Assembly: GCA_000737985.1 (NCBI GenBank)
Contig: JNVT01000045.1
Location: forward strand, 33,782-97,781
Length of the DNA stretch: 64,000 nucleotides
Reading direction: 5' to 3'
Source: Gammaproteobacteria bacterium MFB021
GTDB lineage: Bacteria; Pseudomonadota; Gammaproteobacteria; Pseudomonadales; Halomonadaceae
In this document: positions 44,232 to 52,912 of the stretch, one piece after another
Numbering within the stretch: the stretch's first letter is position 1
How the letters are laid out: each line of letters opens with the position of its first letter
Translations under genes and position numbers: made by a program
Notes under the pieces: model-generated
Seen by the model: only the letters and a program-made list of their open reading frames with translations
Told to the model about the DNA's origin: nothing
The model's database searches: none

Positions 44232-45407
44232 ATGCGCGACACACTTCGCTATCTCAACAACGCCTCGGTGGGCCTCACCAGCCCCGGCGTATCAGCGCGG
44301 CTGCGCGACTGGCTGGAGGCGGAGGCGACAGCCTGGCCACAGCAGCGGGTCGAGAGCGCGGACTGGGATCTGCAGGCGACGCGTGAACGCGCCGCCGCGC
44401 TGATCGGCGCGCCGGCGACGCAGCTGGCGCTGGCCGAGAGTACTTCGCTGGCGATGGCGCGCGCCCTCGCCACCCTCCCGCTGCGCGGCAAGCGTGTGCT
44501 CGTCGCCCCGGGGACCTGGGCCTCCGATATCGTCATGCTCAAGCGCTTCGGCGGCGAACCGCCGCGGGCGCTGGAGCTGCTCGCCACCCAGGCCGATGGC
44601 AGCCTCGACCTGGCCGCGATCGCTGCCCAGCTCGGCGAGGACGTGGCCGCTATTCTCGTCCCACTGGTGACCAGTATCGAGGGCCGGCGCTACGACGTGG
44701 AGGGTCTGGGCGCGCTGGCGCGTCCGGCCCACTGCCCGCTGATCGTGGATGCCGCCCAGGGCCTGGGGCAGACCCCGATCGATGTGCGCCGGCTCGGCTG
44801 CGACGTGCTGGTGGCGACCACGCGCAAGTGGCTGCGCGGCCCGCGCGGCATGGCGCTGGCCTACTTCAGCCCGGCGGCGCTGGCTTCGATGCGCCCCAAC
44901 CCGCTGGCCGAGATGGCCGGCCTGCGTCTCGATGCCGCCAGCCAGCGCTTTCTCGATCAGCCCCAGGCGCGCCGCTTCGACGCCTCCGATGTCTCGATCC
45001 TCAATCAGTTGAGCCTGACCGCCGCGATCGATGAGCTGACGGCGATCGGCATTGCCCCGCTGCGCGAGAACGTGCTGGGGCTCGCCGGCCTGGCCTACGA
45101 GCTGGCCCGTGCCCAGGGCCTGACACCGCTGCTGACAGCCCCCGAGAGCGGCATCGCCACCCTGCACCTGCCCGAGGCGCAGCCGCTGGTGGTGGCCCAG
45201 CGCCTGAGCGCCGCCGGTATCGCTGCCAAGGTGTGCAACATTGCCGCCGAGCCGCTCAACGTGCGCCTGCCGACGGCCGGCGCCCTGGTTCGACTGGCGC
45301 CGCACTGGCACAACGACGCCGCTGATATTCACGCCGCCCTGGCCGCGCTGGCGGGGGCCAGACCAGACACCACGACCGCCGCCACACAGCCGGTATCGCT
45401 GCCATGA
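44232..45407 (+). CDS. Class V aminotransferase-fold PLP enzyme
   Basis: 391 residues. The PLP-binding Lys is at about 199 in VLVATTRKWLRGPRGMAL, preceded by LIVDAAQGLGQTPIDV (cofactor Asp/Gln). It resembles isopenicillin-N epimerase-like and cysteine-desulfurase-like proteins, so the reaction may be transamination, racemisation or a lyase step. GGAG seven bases before the ATG at 44232 is favoured over the GTG just upstream. It follows the aldehyde dehydrogenase gene by about 170 bp on the same strand. Confidence 0.88.
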   Translation: MRDTLRYLNNASVGLTSPGVSARLRDWLEAEATAWPQQRVESADWDLQATRERAAALIGAPATQLALAESTSLAMARALATLPLRGKRVLVAPGTWASDIVMLKRFGGEPPRALELLATQADGSLDLAAIAAQLGEDVAAILVPLVTSIEGRRYDVEGLGALARPAHCPLIVDAAQGLGQTPIDVRRLGCDVLVATTRKWLRGPRGMALAYFSPAALASMRPNPLAEMAGLRLDAASQRFLDQPQARRFDASDVSILNQLSLTAAIDELTAIGIAPLRENVLGLAGLAYELARAQGLTPLLTAPESGIATLHLPEAQPLVVAQRLSAAGIAAKVCNIAAEPLNVRLPTAGALVRLAPHWHNDAADIHAALAALAGARPDTTTAATQPVSLP

Positions 45408-45492
45408 ACAGCGTATACCGAGGCAAAGCCGGATATACTCGAGCCATCACCGCATCCTCTTGCCGTCACGCTGCCCGGTACAGGAGTCCGCC

Positions 45493-46365
45493 ATGAGCTT
45501 CGGCATCGATCACCCGCTCGTCGCCGTCGGCGATCTCGACCATGCCGCGGCGGCGGCGCGCAAGCTCGGCTTCAACGTCAACGCGCGCCACCAACACCCC
45601 TGGGGCACCGACAACCACCTGCTGTTCTTCAGCAACAACTTCATCGAGCTGATCGGTATCGGCCGCCCCGAATGCCTCGACTATCAGGACGACAACGGCT
45701 TCCAGTTCGGGCGCCTGATCGAGGCGCGGCTGGCCAGCGTCGGCGACGGCATCGCCATGCTCGCCCTCGACAGCGACAGCATTCAGCGCGACCACGCGCT
45801 GGTCGCCTCGCGCGGCTTCGCCAACGCACGTCCGATCATCTTCCGCCGCCAGGCGCATCTGCCCAGTGGCCGCGACACCGAAGTGAGCGTCGCGCTGGAC
45901 ATCCTGCACGACGTCGAGCGGCCGTTCCTGACCCAGTTCCTGTGCCAGCAGCTGCGCCCGGAGCTGTTTCGCATCGACCCGACGCTGGAGAGCCACCCCA
46001 ACGGCGCCACCTCGATCACCGATGTCTGGTATGTCAGCGACGACCCCACCCACGATATCGGCCACTTCGCGCGCATCCATGGCTGCGAGGCGATTCGCGG
46101 CGACGCCCGCCACTACGTCATCCATACCCACAAAGGCGACTGTCATCTGCTCGATCCGGCCACCCTCGAGGCGACCTTTCCGCTGCTGGGCGAGCTCGAC
46201 CCCCAGCCGCCCCGCGCCGTGGCGCTGTCCCTGGCGTGTCGTGATCTAGGTGCGACCCAGGCGGCGTGGGAGGCGGACGGCGTCGAGTACCACGCTCAGG
46301 GCGTCACCCAGGCCGACATCGCGCCCCAGGCGCTGGGCACGCTGCTGCGCTTTGTCCAGCAGTGA
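45493..46365 (+). CDS. VOC (glyoxalase-like) family protein
   Basis: 290 residues. It starts with the glyoxalase-like domain pattern FGIDHPLVAVGDLDHAAAAARKLGFNV, split over about residues 3-29, with GTDNHLLFFSNNFIELIGIG after it, and a second half that repeats the fold. Vicinal-oxygen-chelate enzymes act as isomerases, dioxygenases or lyases with a metal. His and Glu residues fit a metal site. AGGAG precedes the ATG at 45493. Last gene of the same-strand cluster, convergent with the LysR gene 34 bp away. Confidence 0.85.
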   Translation: MSFGIDHPLVAVGDLDHAAAAARKLGFNVNARHQHPWGTDNHLLFFSNNFIELIGIGRPECLDYQDDNGFQFGRLIEARLASVGDGIAMLALDSDSIQRDHALVASRGFANARPIIFRRQAHLPSGRDTEVSVALDILHDVERPFLTQFLCQQLRPELFRIDPTLESHPNGATSITDVWYVSDDPTHDIGHFARIHGCEAIRGDARHYVIHTHKGDCHLLDPATLEATFPLLGELDPQPPRAVALSLACRDLGATQAAWEADGVEYHAQGVTQADIAPQALGTLLRFVQQ

Positions 46366-46399
46366 GGGCGACGCCGGGTAGTGTAAGGAACCTGGCGCT

Positions 46400-47323
46400 T
46401 CAGCGCCGTGGGTCGTCGTGACGAAAGGCGTGCATCCAGGCGCTCAGATGGCGCAGCAGCTTGAGACTCGCCAGCGGCTGGCGCCGCCCGACCCGGGTGA
46501 TCATGTGCGCCTGGGAGTGCTGAAACGACGCGCAGGCGACCCGCCGCGCGACCACGCTGTGGCTGTCGAGCTCGTCCGCTACCGCAAAGCTGGGCAGCAG
46601 GGTGACCGCCATGCCGGCTACCACCGCGCGCCGCAGTACCGCCATGGAGTTGGTCTCCATCGCCACCTGCGGGCGCAGCCGTGCCTGCTGGAAGGCTTCG
46701 TCGACCAGCCGGCGTACGCCGTGTCCGACTTTCCACAGCGCCATCGGCGCTTCGCTCAGGGTCTCCAGCGAGAGCGGCTCGGGGAGCGTGGCCAGCGCGT
46801 GGTCGCGGGGGCAGATCGCCAGCAGCGGTTGGCCGCTGGAGACCCAGAAGCGAATCTGGGGATGGACTCGCTCGTGGAACATCAGCCCGATATGCGCGCG
46901 GTCTTCCACCACCGACTCGATGATCTCGTCGGTGCCGGCCTGCTGGATATCCAGGCGCACGCCGCGGTAGCGCTCGGCGAAGGCCTTGAGCGGGGCGGCG
47001 ATCAGATCGTCGATGAAGCCTTCACCCACCACCAGCGAGATGGTGCCGGTCTCCAGGCGCTGATGCGCCTCCAGGCTGGCGATGAACTGCTCGTCCAGCG
47101 CACCGCGCTGGCGGCAGTAGTCGAGCACCATCTCGCCCACCGCGGTGGGGCGAATGCCGCGCGGCGTACGCTCGAGCAGCGGCGCTTCGAAGGCGGTCTC
47201 GAGCAGTGAGATCTGGCGGCTCACCGCCGAGGGCGCGATATCGAGCCGCGCGGCAGCCTTGCGCAGCGAGCCGGACTCGACCGTGACGCGAAAATAGACC
47301 AGCCGCTGATGGGGAATGTCCAT
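46400..47323 (-). CDS. LysR family transcriptional regulator (cluster-end)
   Basis: 307 residues. The N-terminal winged helix-turn-helix reads FRVTVESGSLRKAAARLDIAPSAVSRQI, split over about residues 11-38, followed by a periplasmic-binding-like effector domain (SLVVGEGFIDDLIA and so on). It is read toward the catabolic cluster from its far end and is the only regulator gene there, so it is the best candidate for sensing the cluster's substrate. I do not see a clear T-N11-A box near the DUF3100 start. Confidence 0.92.
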   Translation of the reverse strand: MDIPHQRLVYFRVTVESGSLRKAAARLDIAPSAVSRQISLLETAFEAPLLERTPRGIRPTAVGEMVLDYCRQRGALDEQFIASLEAHQRLETGTISLVVGEGFIDDLIAAPLKAFAERYRGVRLDIQQAGTDEIIESVVEDRAHIGLMFHERVHPQIRFWVSSGQPLLAICPRDHALATLPEPLSLETLSEAPMALWKVGHGVRRLVDEAFQQARLRPQVAMETNSMAVLRRAVVAGMAVTLLPSFAVADELDSHSVVARRVACASFQHSQAHMITRVGRRQPLASLKLLRHLSAWMHAFRHDDPRR

Positions 47324-47589
47324 GGCGTATCATTGGCGCCGGGCGCGCCGCTCGTCTCGTATGGGGGAGTGCCGAGGTCAGTGTTGCCTCGATTAGGACA
47401 CCTGCAGGCACTGTGCGTCAACGCCCGAGATGCGCTGCCCCCGGTCGGGCACATCTCGCTTTTCGCGTAGAGTGCTGGCATGGTGAACGCTGCCGATGTC
47501 AGGTCTATCGGGCCGGACGCAGCGCGCGACTGCCATCATCCGCGCCCTTTATCTTTACCCCCCGTTTTCCGCATGGAGCCACGCATCCG

Positions 47590-47913
47590 ATGTTCATCGC
47601 CATGAACCGTTTCCGCGTCAATCCCGAGCGCACCGAGGAGTTCGAGACCCTGTGGCTCGAACGCGAAACCCATCTTCAGGGACTGCCGGGATTCGTCGAG
47701 TTCCATATGCTACGCGGCCCCGCCGAGGAGGATCACGTCCTCTACGCCTCCCACACCGTCTGGCGCTCGCGAGCCGACTTCGAGGCCTGGACCCACTCGG
47801 AAGCGTTCCGCGCCGCCCACGCCAACGCCGGCCAGAGCCGCCGCGAGGGGCTCTATCTGGGGCCGCCCAAGTTCGAAGGCTTCGAGGTGATCCAGACCCT
47901 CGGCGCCGACTGA
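47590..47913 (+). CDS. Antibiotic biosynthesis monooxygenase (heme-degrading IsdG/HmoB-like)
   Basis: 107 residues. The order MFIAMNRFRVNPERTEEFETLW, split by position, then LQGLPGFVEFHMLRG and HTVWRSRADFEAW follows ABM-domain proteins of the HmoB/IsdG type. In those proteins an Asn near residue 6, a Trp near 58 and a His form the heme site; Asn6 and the Trp are present. It could release iron from heme or act on quinones. No heme uptake gene is near. The start is set by the conserved MFIAMN. Confidence 0.85.
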   Translation: MFIAMNRFRVNPERTEEFETLWLERETHLQGLPGFVEFHMLRGPAEEDHVLYASHTVWRSRADFEAWTHSEAFRAAHANAGQSRREGLYLGPPKFEGFEVIQTLGAD

Positions 47914-47930
47914 CACCAGCAGCCAGCGTG

Positions 47931-48593
47931 ATGCCTATGTCGTCGACACCTGTGCGCCGAAGTCTCGCCCAGGCCCCGAGGCCCCGTGCCTGGGTGCTGG
48001 CCCTGTGGATGCTGCTGGGTGTGATCGCCCCCACCACCCCACTGCTCGCCGCCGAGCCGCCAACGGCCCAGCGTGCGCTCGACAAGGCCGAGCAGCTGGA
48101 GCAGCGGGTGGTCGAGAACACGCGCACCAGCCCGGCGCCACCGGCGCTGCGGGTAACGCCCGAGGGCGCACGTGCGCTCGATCCGCGCGGCCAGGCCCCG
48201 CTGGACGACGCGCTGACCTGTCTGGCACGGTCGATCTACTGGGAGGCCAAGGGCGCGGGCGTGGTGGAGATGGAGGCAGTGGCCAACGTGGTGATGAACC
48301 GGCTGGGCAACCCGGCCTTCCCGCCGACCCTGTGCGGCGTGGTACAGCAGGGCTCGGAGACCGGCAGCTGCCAGTTCTCGTGGTGGTGCGATGGTCGCCC
48401 CGACGAGGCGCGTGAGCCGCTGGAGTACGCCGCGGCACGCGAGATCGCACGCCGCGCGCTCAACGGCACACTCAAGGATCGCACCCACGGCGCGGTGTTC
48501 TTCCACCAGCGCAGTATCACGCCGTCCTGGGCCTCGCACATGGTCAAGACGGCGCAGACCCGCGAATTCGATTTCTACCGCCTCCCCGGTTGA
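47931..48593 (+). CDS. SleB-type cell wall hydrolase
   Basis: 220 residues, exported by an N-terminal hydrophobic segment (VLALWMLLGVIAPTTPLLAA). The C-terminal half is a Hydrolase_2/SleB domain with CLARSIYWEAKGAGVVEMEAV (catalytic Glu), ANVVMNRLGNPAFP, CQFSWWCDG and GAVFFHQRSITPSW. SleB is a spore-cortex lytic transglycosylase in Bacillus; in Gram-negative bacteria this domain remodels peptidoglycan. The start is uncertain between ATGs at 47931 and 47937, both with weak ribosome sites. It is 17 bp downstream of the ABM gene. Confidence 0.88.
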   Translation: MPMSSTPVRRSLAQAPRPRAWVLALWMLLGVIAPTTPLLAAEPPTAQRALDKAEQLEQRVVENTRTSPAPPALRVTPEGARALDPRGQAPLDDALTCLARSIYWEAKGAGVVEMEAVANVVMNRLGNPAFPPTLCGVVQQGSETGSCQFSWWCDGRPDEAREPLEYAAAREIARRALNGTLKDRTHGAVFFHQRSITPSWASHMVKTAQTREFDFYRLPG

Positions 48594-48624
48594 CCCCGGC
48601 GAGCCACGCGAGGAGGCAGCGCAC

Positions 48625-49371
48625 ATGTCCGAGGCATGGACGGAACCGAGCAGCGACACTCTGTGGCCAACCCTGGTCGAATCCGCGCGCAGCGCCGCCA
48701 GGCGCAATCCGCTGCTGACACCGCTCTACCGCCGCTGCCTGCTCGAAGTCGATGATCTCGCCGGCGCCCTGGTCGAGATCGTCAGCGAAGACCTGGCCAC
48801 CGCCGAGGTGGCTTTCGCCGAGTGTCATGCCGCGGTGGCGGCGGGCCTCGCCGCCCACCCCGAGATCGCCGCGGCCGCGGCGCGCGATCTGCTGGTGCTG
48901 CTGCGCGAGGATGCCGCGATTCCCGAGCCCTTCAGCCCGCTGCTGTTCTTCCCCGGCTACCGTGCGCTGCAGTGCCATCGCGTCGCCCACGCCTGGTGGC
49001 GGGCGGGCCTCACCGATCTCGCCAGCTTCGCCCAGTATCGCGCCGCCCACGCCTTCGCTGCCGATATCCACCCGGCGGCGCAGCTGGGCGCGGGGCTGTT
49101 CATCGACCACGGAGCGGGCATCGTGATCGGCGAGACCGCGGTGGTCGAGGACGACGTCACCCTGTTCCACGGCGTCACCCTGGGCGGCACCGGCAAGCTG
49201 AGCGGGGACCGTCATCCCAAGATTCGCCGCGGCGCCTTCCTCGGCGCCGGCTGCTGCGTGCTCGGTAACATCGAGGTGGGTGAGCGGGCACGCGTCGGCG
49301 CCGGTGCCGTGGTCACCCACCCGGTGGCGGCCGACAGCACGGTACTGGGGCCGCGTGCCGCGCCGCGCTGA
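48625..49371 (+). CDS. cysE: Serine O-acetyltransferase
   Basis: First step of cysteine synthesis from serine and acetyl-CoA. 248 residues: an alpha-helical N-terminal domain (FFPGYRALQCHRVAHAWW) and a left-handed beta-helix of hexapeptide repeats (DIHPAAQLGAGLFIDHGAGIVIGETAVV split over about 152-180, VTLFHGVTLGGTGK). The C-terminal tail that binds O-acetylserine sulfhydrylase in many CysE proteins ends here in PRAAPR and lacks the usual terminal Ile. GAGGAGG precedes the start. The DUF1853 gene appears to overlap its end. Confidence 0.93.
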   Translation: MSEAWTEPSSDTLWPTLVESARSAARRNPLLTPLYRRCLLEVDDLAGALVEIVSEDLATAEVAFAECHAAVAAGLAAHPEIAAAAARDLLVLLREDAAIPEPFSPLLFFPGYRALQCHRVAHAWWRAGLTDLASFAQYRAAHAFAADIHPAAQLGAGLFIDHGAGIVIGETAVVEDDVTLFHGVTLGGTGKLSGDRHPKIRRGAFLGAGCCVLGNIEVGERARVGAGAVVTHPVAADSTVLGPRAAPR

Positions 49372-50383
49372 GCCGGTGTCGCCGGCGCCGACCGACCCGA
49401 CCTGGGCTTTCCGCCCCTGCACGCCGGCACTACGCGAGGATCTGGCCGGCCTCAGCGCGCCCTGGCTGCGCGATATCGCCTGGCTGCTGCACGCCCCTGA
49501 CATGGCACGCCTGAACGTCTCTGGCCGCCCCACCCTGACCGAGCTCGGCCTGGCGGACGATGCCACTCGGCGGCGCTGGCTGGCAGCGCTGGCACCGCAA
49601 CGGGAGGCGTTCCTGCAGCATCTCGATCAGCGCCGCTCGCAGCGTCTGGGCATCTACCACGAAGCACTGTGGCAGTGGATCCTCGGCGAAGCACCGCATA
49701 GCACGCTGCTGGGCCACAACCTGACCCTGCGCGACGGCAAGCGGATCACTGGTGAGCTAGACCTGCTCTATCGCTATCGCGGCGTCGAGCCGGCGACGAT
49801 CGAGCACGCCGAACTGGCGATCAAATTCTTTCTTGGGCTGGCGCAGGGGCCAGGGGATCGCCACGACGCCGCGCGCTGGATCGGCACCGGCAGCTTCGAC
49901 TCGCTGGCGATCAAGTGCCACCGGCTAGCGCAGCGCCAGCTGCCCGCCGCCAGCGATGAGCCCGGGCAAGCCGTGCGCGAGGCCCTGGTGCCGAGCGCCG
50001 CGCTGCACCAGCGCATCATCATGCCGGGGTTCCTCTACCACCCCTGGGACCAGCGTCTAGCCCTGCCCGACCTGGCCAATCCGGATGTCTACCAGGGCCT
50101 GTGGTGCCATCACCGGGCATGGCCGACGCTATGTGCGGCGCTACCAACGGCGACCCGCGGCCAGATGCTGTTGAAGCCGCACTGGCTGGCACCGCCACGT
50201 GGTACCGGACTCACCCTGGCCGCGCTGGGCCACCAACTGAGCGATCACTTCGCCACCACCCCGTCGCCGCAGCACCTGCGCCTGACGTTGCCGGACGGGC
50301 GTAGCTGCCGCCTGTTCGTGGTCACGGATGGCTGGCCGCCGGCGCTGCCGCTGCCACCCCGCGACGCGCCCAGCGCGCATTGA
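49355..50383 (+). CDS. DUF1853 family protein
   Basis: 342 residues at the assumed GTG start (49355), overlapping cysE by 17 bp; a GTG at 49376 is equally possible. The family core is visible: DIAWLLHAPDM near the N-terminus, LGIYHEALWQWIL, NLTLRDGKRITGELDLLYRYRG, AIKFFLGL and TGSFDSLAIKCHRLAQRQL. The EL-D...K pattern recalls PD-(D/E)XK nuclease folds, but no activity is established. Its last 62 bp overlap the 3' end of the convergent EamA gene. Confidence 0.85.
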   Translation: MPRRAEPVSPAPTDPTWAFRPCTPALREDLAGLSAPWLRDIAWLLHAPDMARLNVSGRPTLTELGLADDATRRRWLAALAPQREAFLQHLDQRRSQRLGIYHEALWQWILGEAPHSTLLGHNLTLRDGKRITGELDLLYRYRGVEPATIEHAELAIKFFLGLAQGPGDRHDAARWIGTGSFDSLAIKCHRLAQRQLPAASDEPGQAVREALVPSAALHQRIIMPGFLYHPWDQRLALPDLANPDVYQGLWCHHRAWPTLCAALPTATRGQMLLKPHWLAPPRGTGLTLAALGHQLSDHFATTPSPQHLRLTLPDGRSCRLFVVTDGWPPALPLPPRDAPSAH

Positions 50384-51209
50384 GCCATAGCGTGGCGAGT
50401 AGAATCGCCGCCCCTGCACTCAGGCGCAACAGATCGGCATCGCGGTTCCAGATCACCAGATTGACCACCAGCCCGGCAGGGATCAGCGCGTTGTTCATGA
50501 TCGCCAGGGTGCCGGCATCGACCCGACAGGCGCCCTTGTTCCAGAGGAAATAACCGAGTCCCGACGCCACGACCCCGAGCCAACCGAGTACGCCCCACTG
50601 CAGCCCGGTGGTGGGCAGCTTGTGCGCGTCGCCGAGCAGCAGGAACGCCGGCAGCGCCACACACAGCGCGCCGAGGTAGAACCAGCCGAAGAGATGGCGA
50701 TGGGCGACGCCGGCAGGCAGCCCGCGGGCCAGATGGCGGTAGCCGACCTGCCCCAGAGCGAAGCAGACATTGGCCCCCTGCACGACCAGAAAGCCCAGCC
50801 AGTAGCCGGCATTGACGCCGTCGTAACGGATCACCGCCGCCCCGGCCACGGCCAGCGCCGCCATCAGCAGATAGCGCGGCGAGAAGCGCCGCGCCAGGAG
50901 GTCATCGATCAGAGTGATGTAGAGCGGCGTGAAAATGGTGAACAGCAGCACCTCGGGCACGCTCAGCAGCAGGAAGGCGTGATAGAAGAACAGGTACATC
51001 ACGCCGAGCTGCAGCGCGCCGACACTCATCAGCCCCAGACGGCTGGCACCGGAGATCGCCCGCGGGCGCAGCAGGGGCAGGAAGATCAGCGTCGCCAGCA
51101 CGATCCGAGTGGCCACGGCGAAGTAGCTATCCACTTGCCCCGAGAGGTAGACACCGATCAGACTGAACGAGAAGGCCCACAGTAGCGTGACGCCGACGAG
51201 ATACGACAT
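50322..51209 (-). CDS. EamA/RhaT family (DMT) permease
   Basis: 295 residues, ten helices in two EamA repeats (starts LLWAFSFSLIGVYL and, in the second half, GWFYLGALCVALPAFLLLG). It is of the carboxylate/amino-acid/amine exporter subgroup by overall look. The substrate is unknown. Its start is only 17 bp from that of the divergent DUF6314 gene, with an AAGGT/ACCTT dyad between them, and its 3' end overlaps the convergent DUF1853 gene by 62 bp. Confidence 0.9.
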   Translation of the reverse strand: MSYLVGVTLLWAFSFSLIGVYLSGQVDSYFAVATRIVLATLIFLPLLRPRAISGASRLGLMSVGALQLGVMYLFFYHAFLLLSVPEVLLFTIFTPLYITLIDDLLARRFSPRYLLMAALAVAGAAVIRYDGVNAGYWLGFLVVQGANVCFALGQVGYRHLARGLPAGVAHRHLFGWFYLGALCVALPAFLLLGDAHKLPTTGLQWGVLGWLGVVASGLGYFLWNKGACRVDAGTLAIMNNALIPAGLVVNLVIWNRDADLLRLSAGAAILLATLWLNARWARRGVAAAAPAASHP

Positions 51210-51226
51210 TTAAGGTCAACCTTTTC

Positions 51227-51694
51227 ATGACAGACGAGTTGACAGCCATTATACGGCTGCACACCCTGCTGCCCCAAGTCACACATTTCGCGTTTACCGC
51301 CGAGACCGGCGCCGGCTCGCGCACCGGCTGGTCCGGTCACGGTCAGGGCAGCGTACGCACCGAGGTGGAGGGTGATACCGTACGCTTTCACGAAAGCGGC
51401 CACTTCACCCTGGCCGGCCAGCAGCCGGTGACCATGCGCAACCTCTACTGCTGGCGCCTAGCACCCGAGCGCGTGGCGCTCGCCCACGAACGCCGTGGCC
51501 GAGAGGCGGCGGTGGCGCTGTTCGACCTGGTCGCCGCCGACGCCGACACCCTGGTGAGCGAGCACCATCACCAGTGTGCCGCCGATGCCTACAGCGCCCG
51601 CCTGCACCTGCTTGTCGATGGCTTCGATCTCGCCTGGCGCATTCTGGGCCCGCGCAAGGACGAGACGCTGCACTATCGCTATCGGCTGGCCTGA
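51227..51694 (+). CDS. DUF6314 family protein
   Basis: 155 residues. It matches the DUF6314 pattern: FTAETGAGSRTGWSGHGQG, then RFHESGHFTL, RNLYCWRL, SEHHHQCAADAYSARL and the C-terminal RILGPRKDETLHYRYRLA. The fold is probably a lipocalin-like barrel; no function is known. AAGGT lies about twelve bases before the ATG and doubles as half of the palindrome shared with the divergent EamA gene. Confidence 0.8.
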   Translation: MTDELTAIIRLHTLLPQVTHFAFTAETGAGSRTGWSGHGQGSVRTEVEGDTVRFHESGHFTLAGQQPVTMRNLYCWRLAPERVALAHERRGREAAVALFDLVAADADTLVSEHHHQCAADAYSARLHLLVDGFDLAWRILGPRKDETLHYRYRLA

Positions 51695-51770
51695 CCGGCC
51701 CGACCCACGCCGAGCCCGCGGTGCTAGCGTGAGGGGCGCGAAACCCGCACGCAAAGCCCCCGAAAACGCC

Positions 51771-51796
51771 AGAGGGCCGGTCGAAACCGGCCCTCT
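51771..51796. terminator. Terminator between DUF6314 and YqaE-like genes
   Basis: AGAGGGCCGGT / ACCGGCCCTCT stem with a four-base loop. A TTTT follows on the minus strand, so it probably serves the YqaE-like gene and the converging DUF6314 gene. Confidence 0.75.
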
Positions 51797-51837
51797 GCGC
51801 TCTTTCATACGTTCTTGCTGTCGTTGCTCATCGCGAC

Positions 51838-51996
51838 TCAGCGCGTAGCGATGATCCACACCGCATGGATGATGCCCGGGATATAGCCCAGCAGCGTCAA
51901 CACGATATTGATCCAGAACTGCAGGCCCAGACCCACCTGCAGGAATACGCCCACCGGGGGCAGGATGATGGCGAAGATGATACGGATGATATCCAT
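51838..51996 (-). CDS. yqaE: YqaE/Pmp3 family small membrane protein
   Basis: 52 residues, two membrane helices. It follows the Pmp3 pattern exactly: MDIIRIIFAIILPPVGVFLQVG split over residues 1-22, then FWINIVLTLLGYIPGIIHAVWII. Pmp3 proteins respond to salt and cold stress and affect membrane potential in yeast; the bacterial role is unclear. AAGGAGG lies four bases before the ATG at 51996. Suited to a halophile, though this is only suggestive. Confidence 0.93.
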   Translation of the reverse strand: MDIIRIIFAIILPPVGVFLQVGLGLQFWINIVLTLLGYIPGIIHAVWIIATR

Positions 51997-52204
51997 GTAG
52001 CCTCCTTTGCCGTGGCCACGTTCACGCTCTCCAGCGCCAACGTCCACATTGATAGAACAGTCCCTTGCGGCGCCTTTTCATCACCGCCATCGTCACCGCA
52101 GCCGACCGACACGCGACGGCGCCTCGACACTCGTGTCACAGACACCTTGGCGTCGATCCGCTCGGCTGCTCACCAGCATAGCTGGCCCTGCGCAATCCTG
52201 CTGC

Positions 52205-52501
52205 CTAACGACGGTGACGAGACGAGGCGCCATCGTCTCCGACGCCCTCGTCAGCATTCGCGTCAATCCCTTCAGCCCCGCCGTCACGCGGCCGCTGCTT
52301 ACCCTTTATCTCGGCGGCGCCACTCGCCAGCGCCTCGTGATAGCGCTCCCAATCCTCCCAATCGTGCGGCGTGCCGCTGCGCGGGCCATGTTCGGCAGCT
52401 TCGCGCGCCCGTGCCCAGGCTTTCTCTTCGAGCGACTGCGGCTTATCCTCCTCCTTGTCCAGCGCAATACCCTGCTTGGCCAGATAATCGCGCGCGTTCA
52501 T
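52205..52501 (-). CDS. Hydrophilic protein of unknown function
   Basis: 98 residues, strongly charged, no membrane segment or known domain. It begins MNARDYLAKQGIALDKEEDKP and has a Trp/Glu-rich centre (HDWEDWERYHEALASGAAE) and a disordered acidic C-terminus. AGGAG six bases before the ATG at 52501 is good, and the composition is that of a real protein rather than a shadow frame. It may be a stress-related small protein; no evidence beyond this. Confidence 0.6.
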   Translation of the reverse strand: MNARDYLAKQGIALDKEEDKPQSLEEKAWARAREAAEHGPRSGTPHDWEDWERYHEALASGAAEIKGKQRPRDGGAEGIDANADEGVGDDGASSRHRR

Positions 52502-52646
52502 GACACTCTCCTGCCCTGTCGGGCGCTGTCCAGTAACTGATGACGTCAACTGAGCGTTGTCCCACCGCCAAATCGGCAACTCTCTTGATTTGGCGATGTC
52601 TTTGCAATGACCAACGCTTGCTCGCCTCACCACTATAGATGACGCC

Positions 52647-52852
52647 ATGGCCGATCGAGTTCAAGCCCGCGCCGGGAACACCCACGTGGCGAGCATGGCG
52701 CTGGCGGAAAAGGCGCGGATCGACGCCTCGAAATCATCGGCATGCAGGCGCGCAAGCTGGAAATCATGCCCAAAGCTCCGCCTTACGTGCCGAAAAGTCC
52801 GCTAGTGAGGCAACTGAACGCATACCTTGATTGCAAAGCAGCTACAGTGTGA
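52647..52852 (+). pseudogene. Possible frameshifted small gene
   Basis: From the ATG at 52647 one frame reads MADRVQARAGNTHVASMALAEKARIDA. Near 52726 a protein-like sequence continues in another frame as LEIIGMQARKLEIMPKAPP, then YVPKSPLVRQLNAYLD, to a stop at 52850-52852. Joining the two needs one frameshift. I do not recognise the product and the start lacks a clear ribosome-binding site, so this is a tentative call. Confidence 0.35.
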
Positions 52853-52912
52853 TGGCGTGTTAGCCCACTGGCTATCGCACCCTCTTCTTCCTCAGCACAA
52901 AAGGAATTTGGC

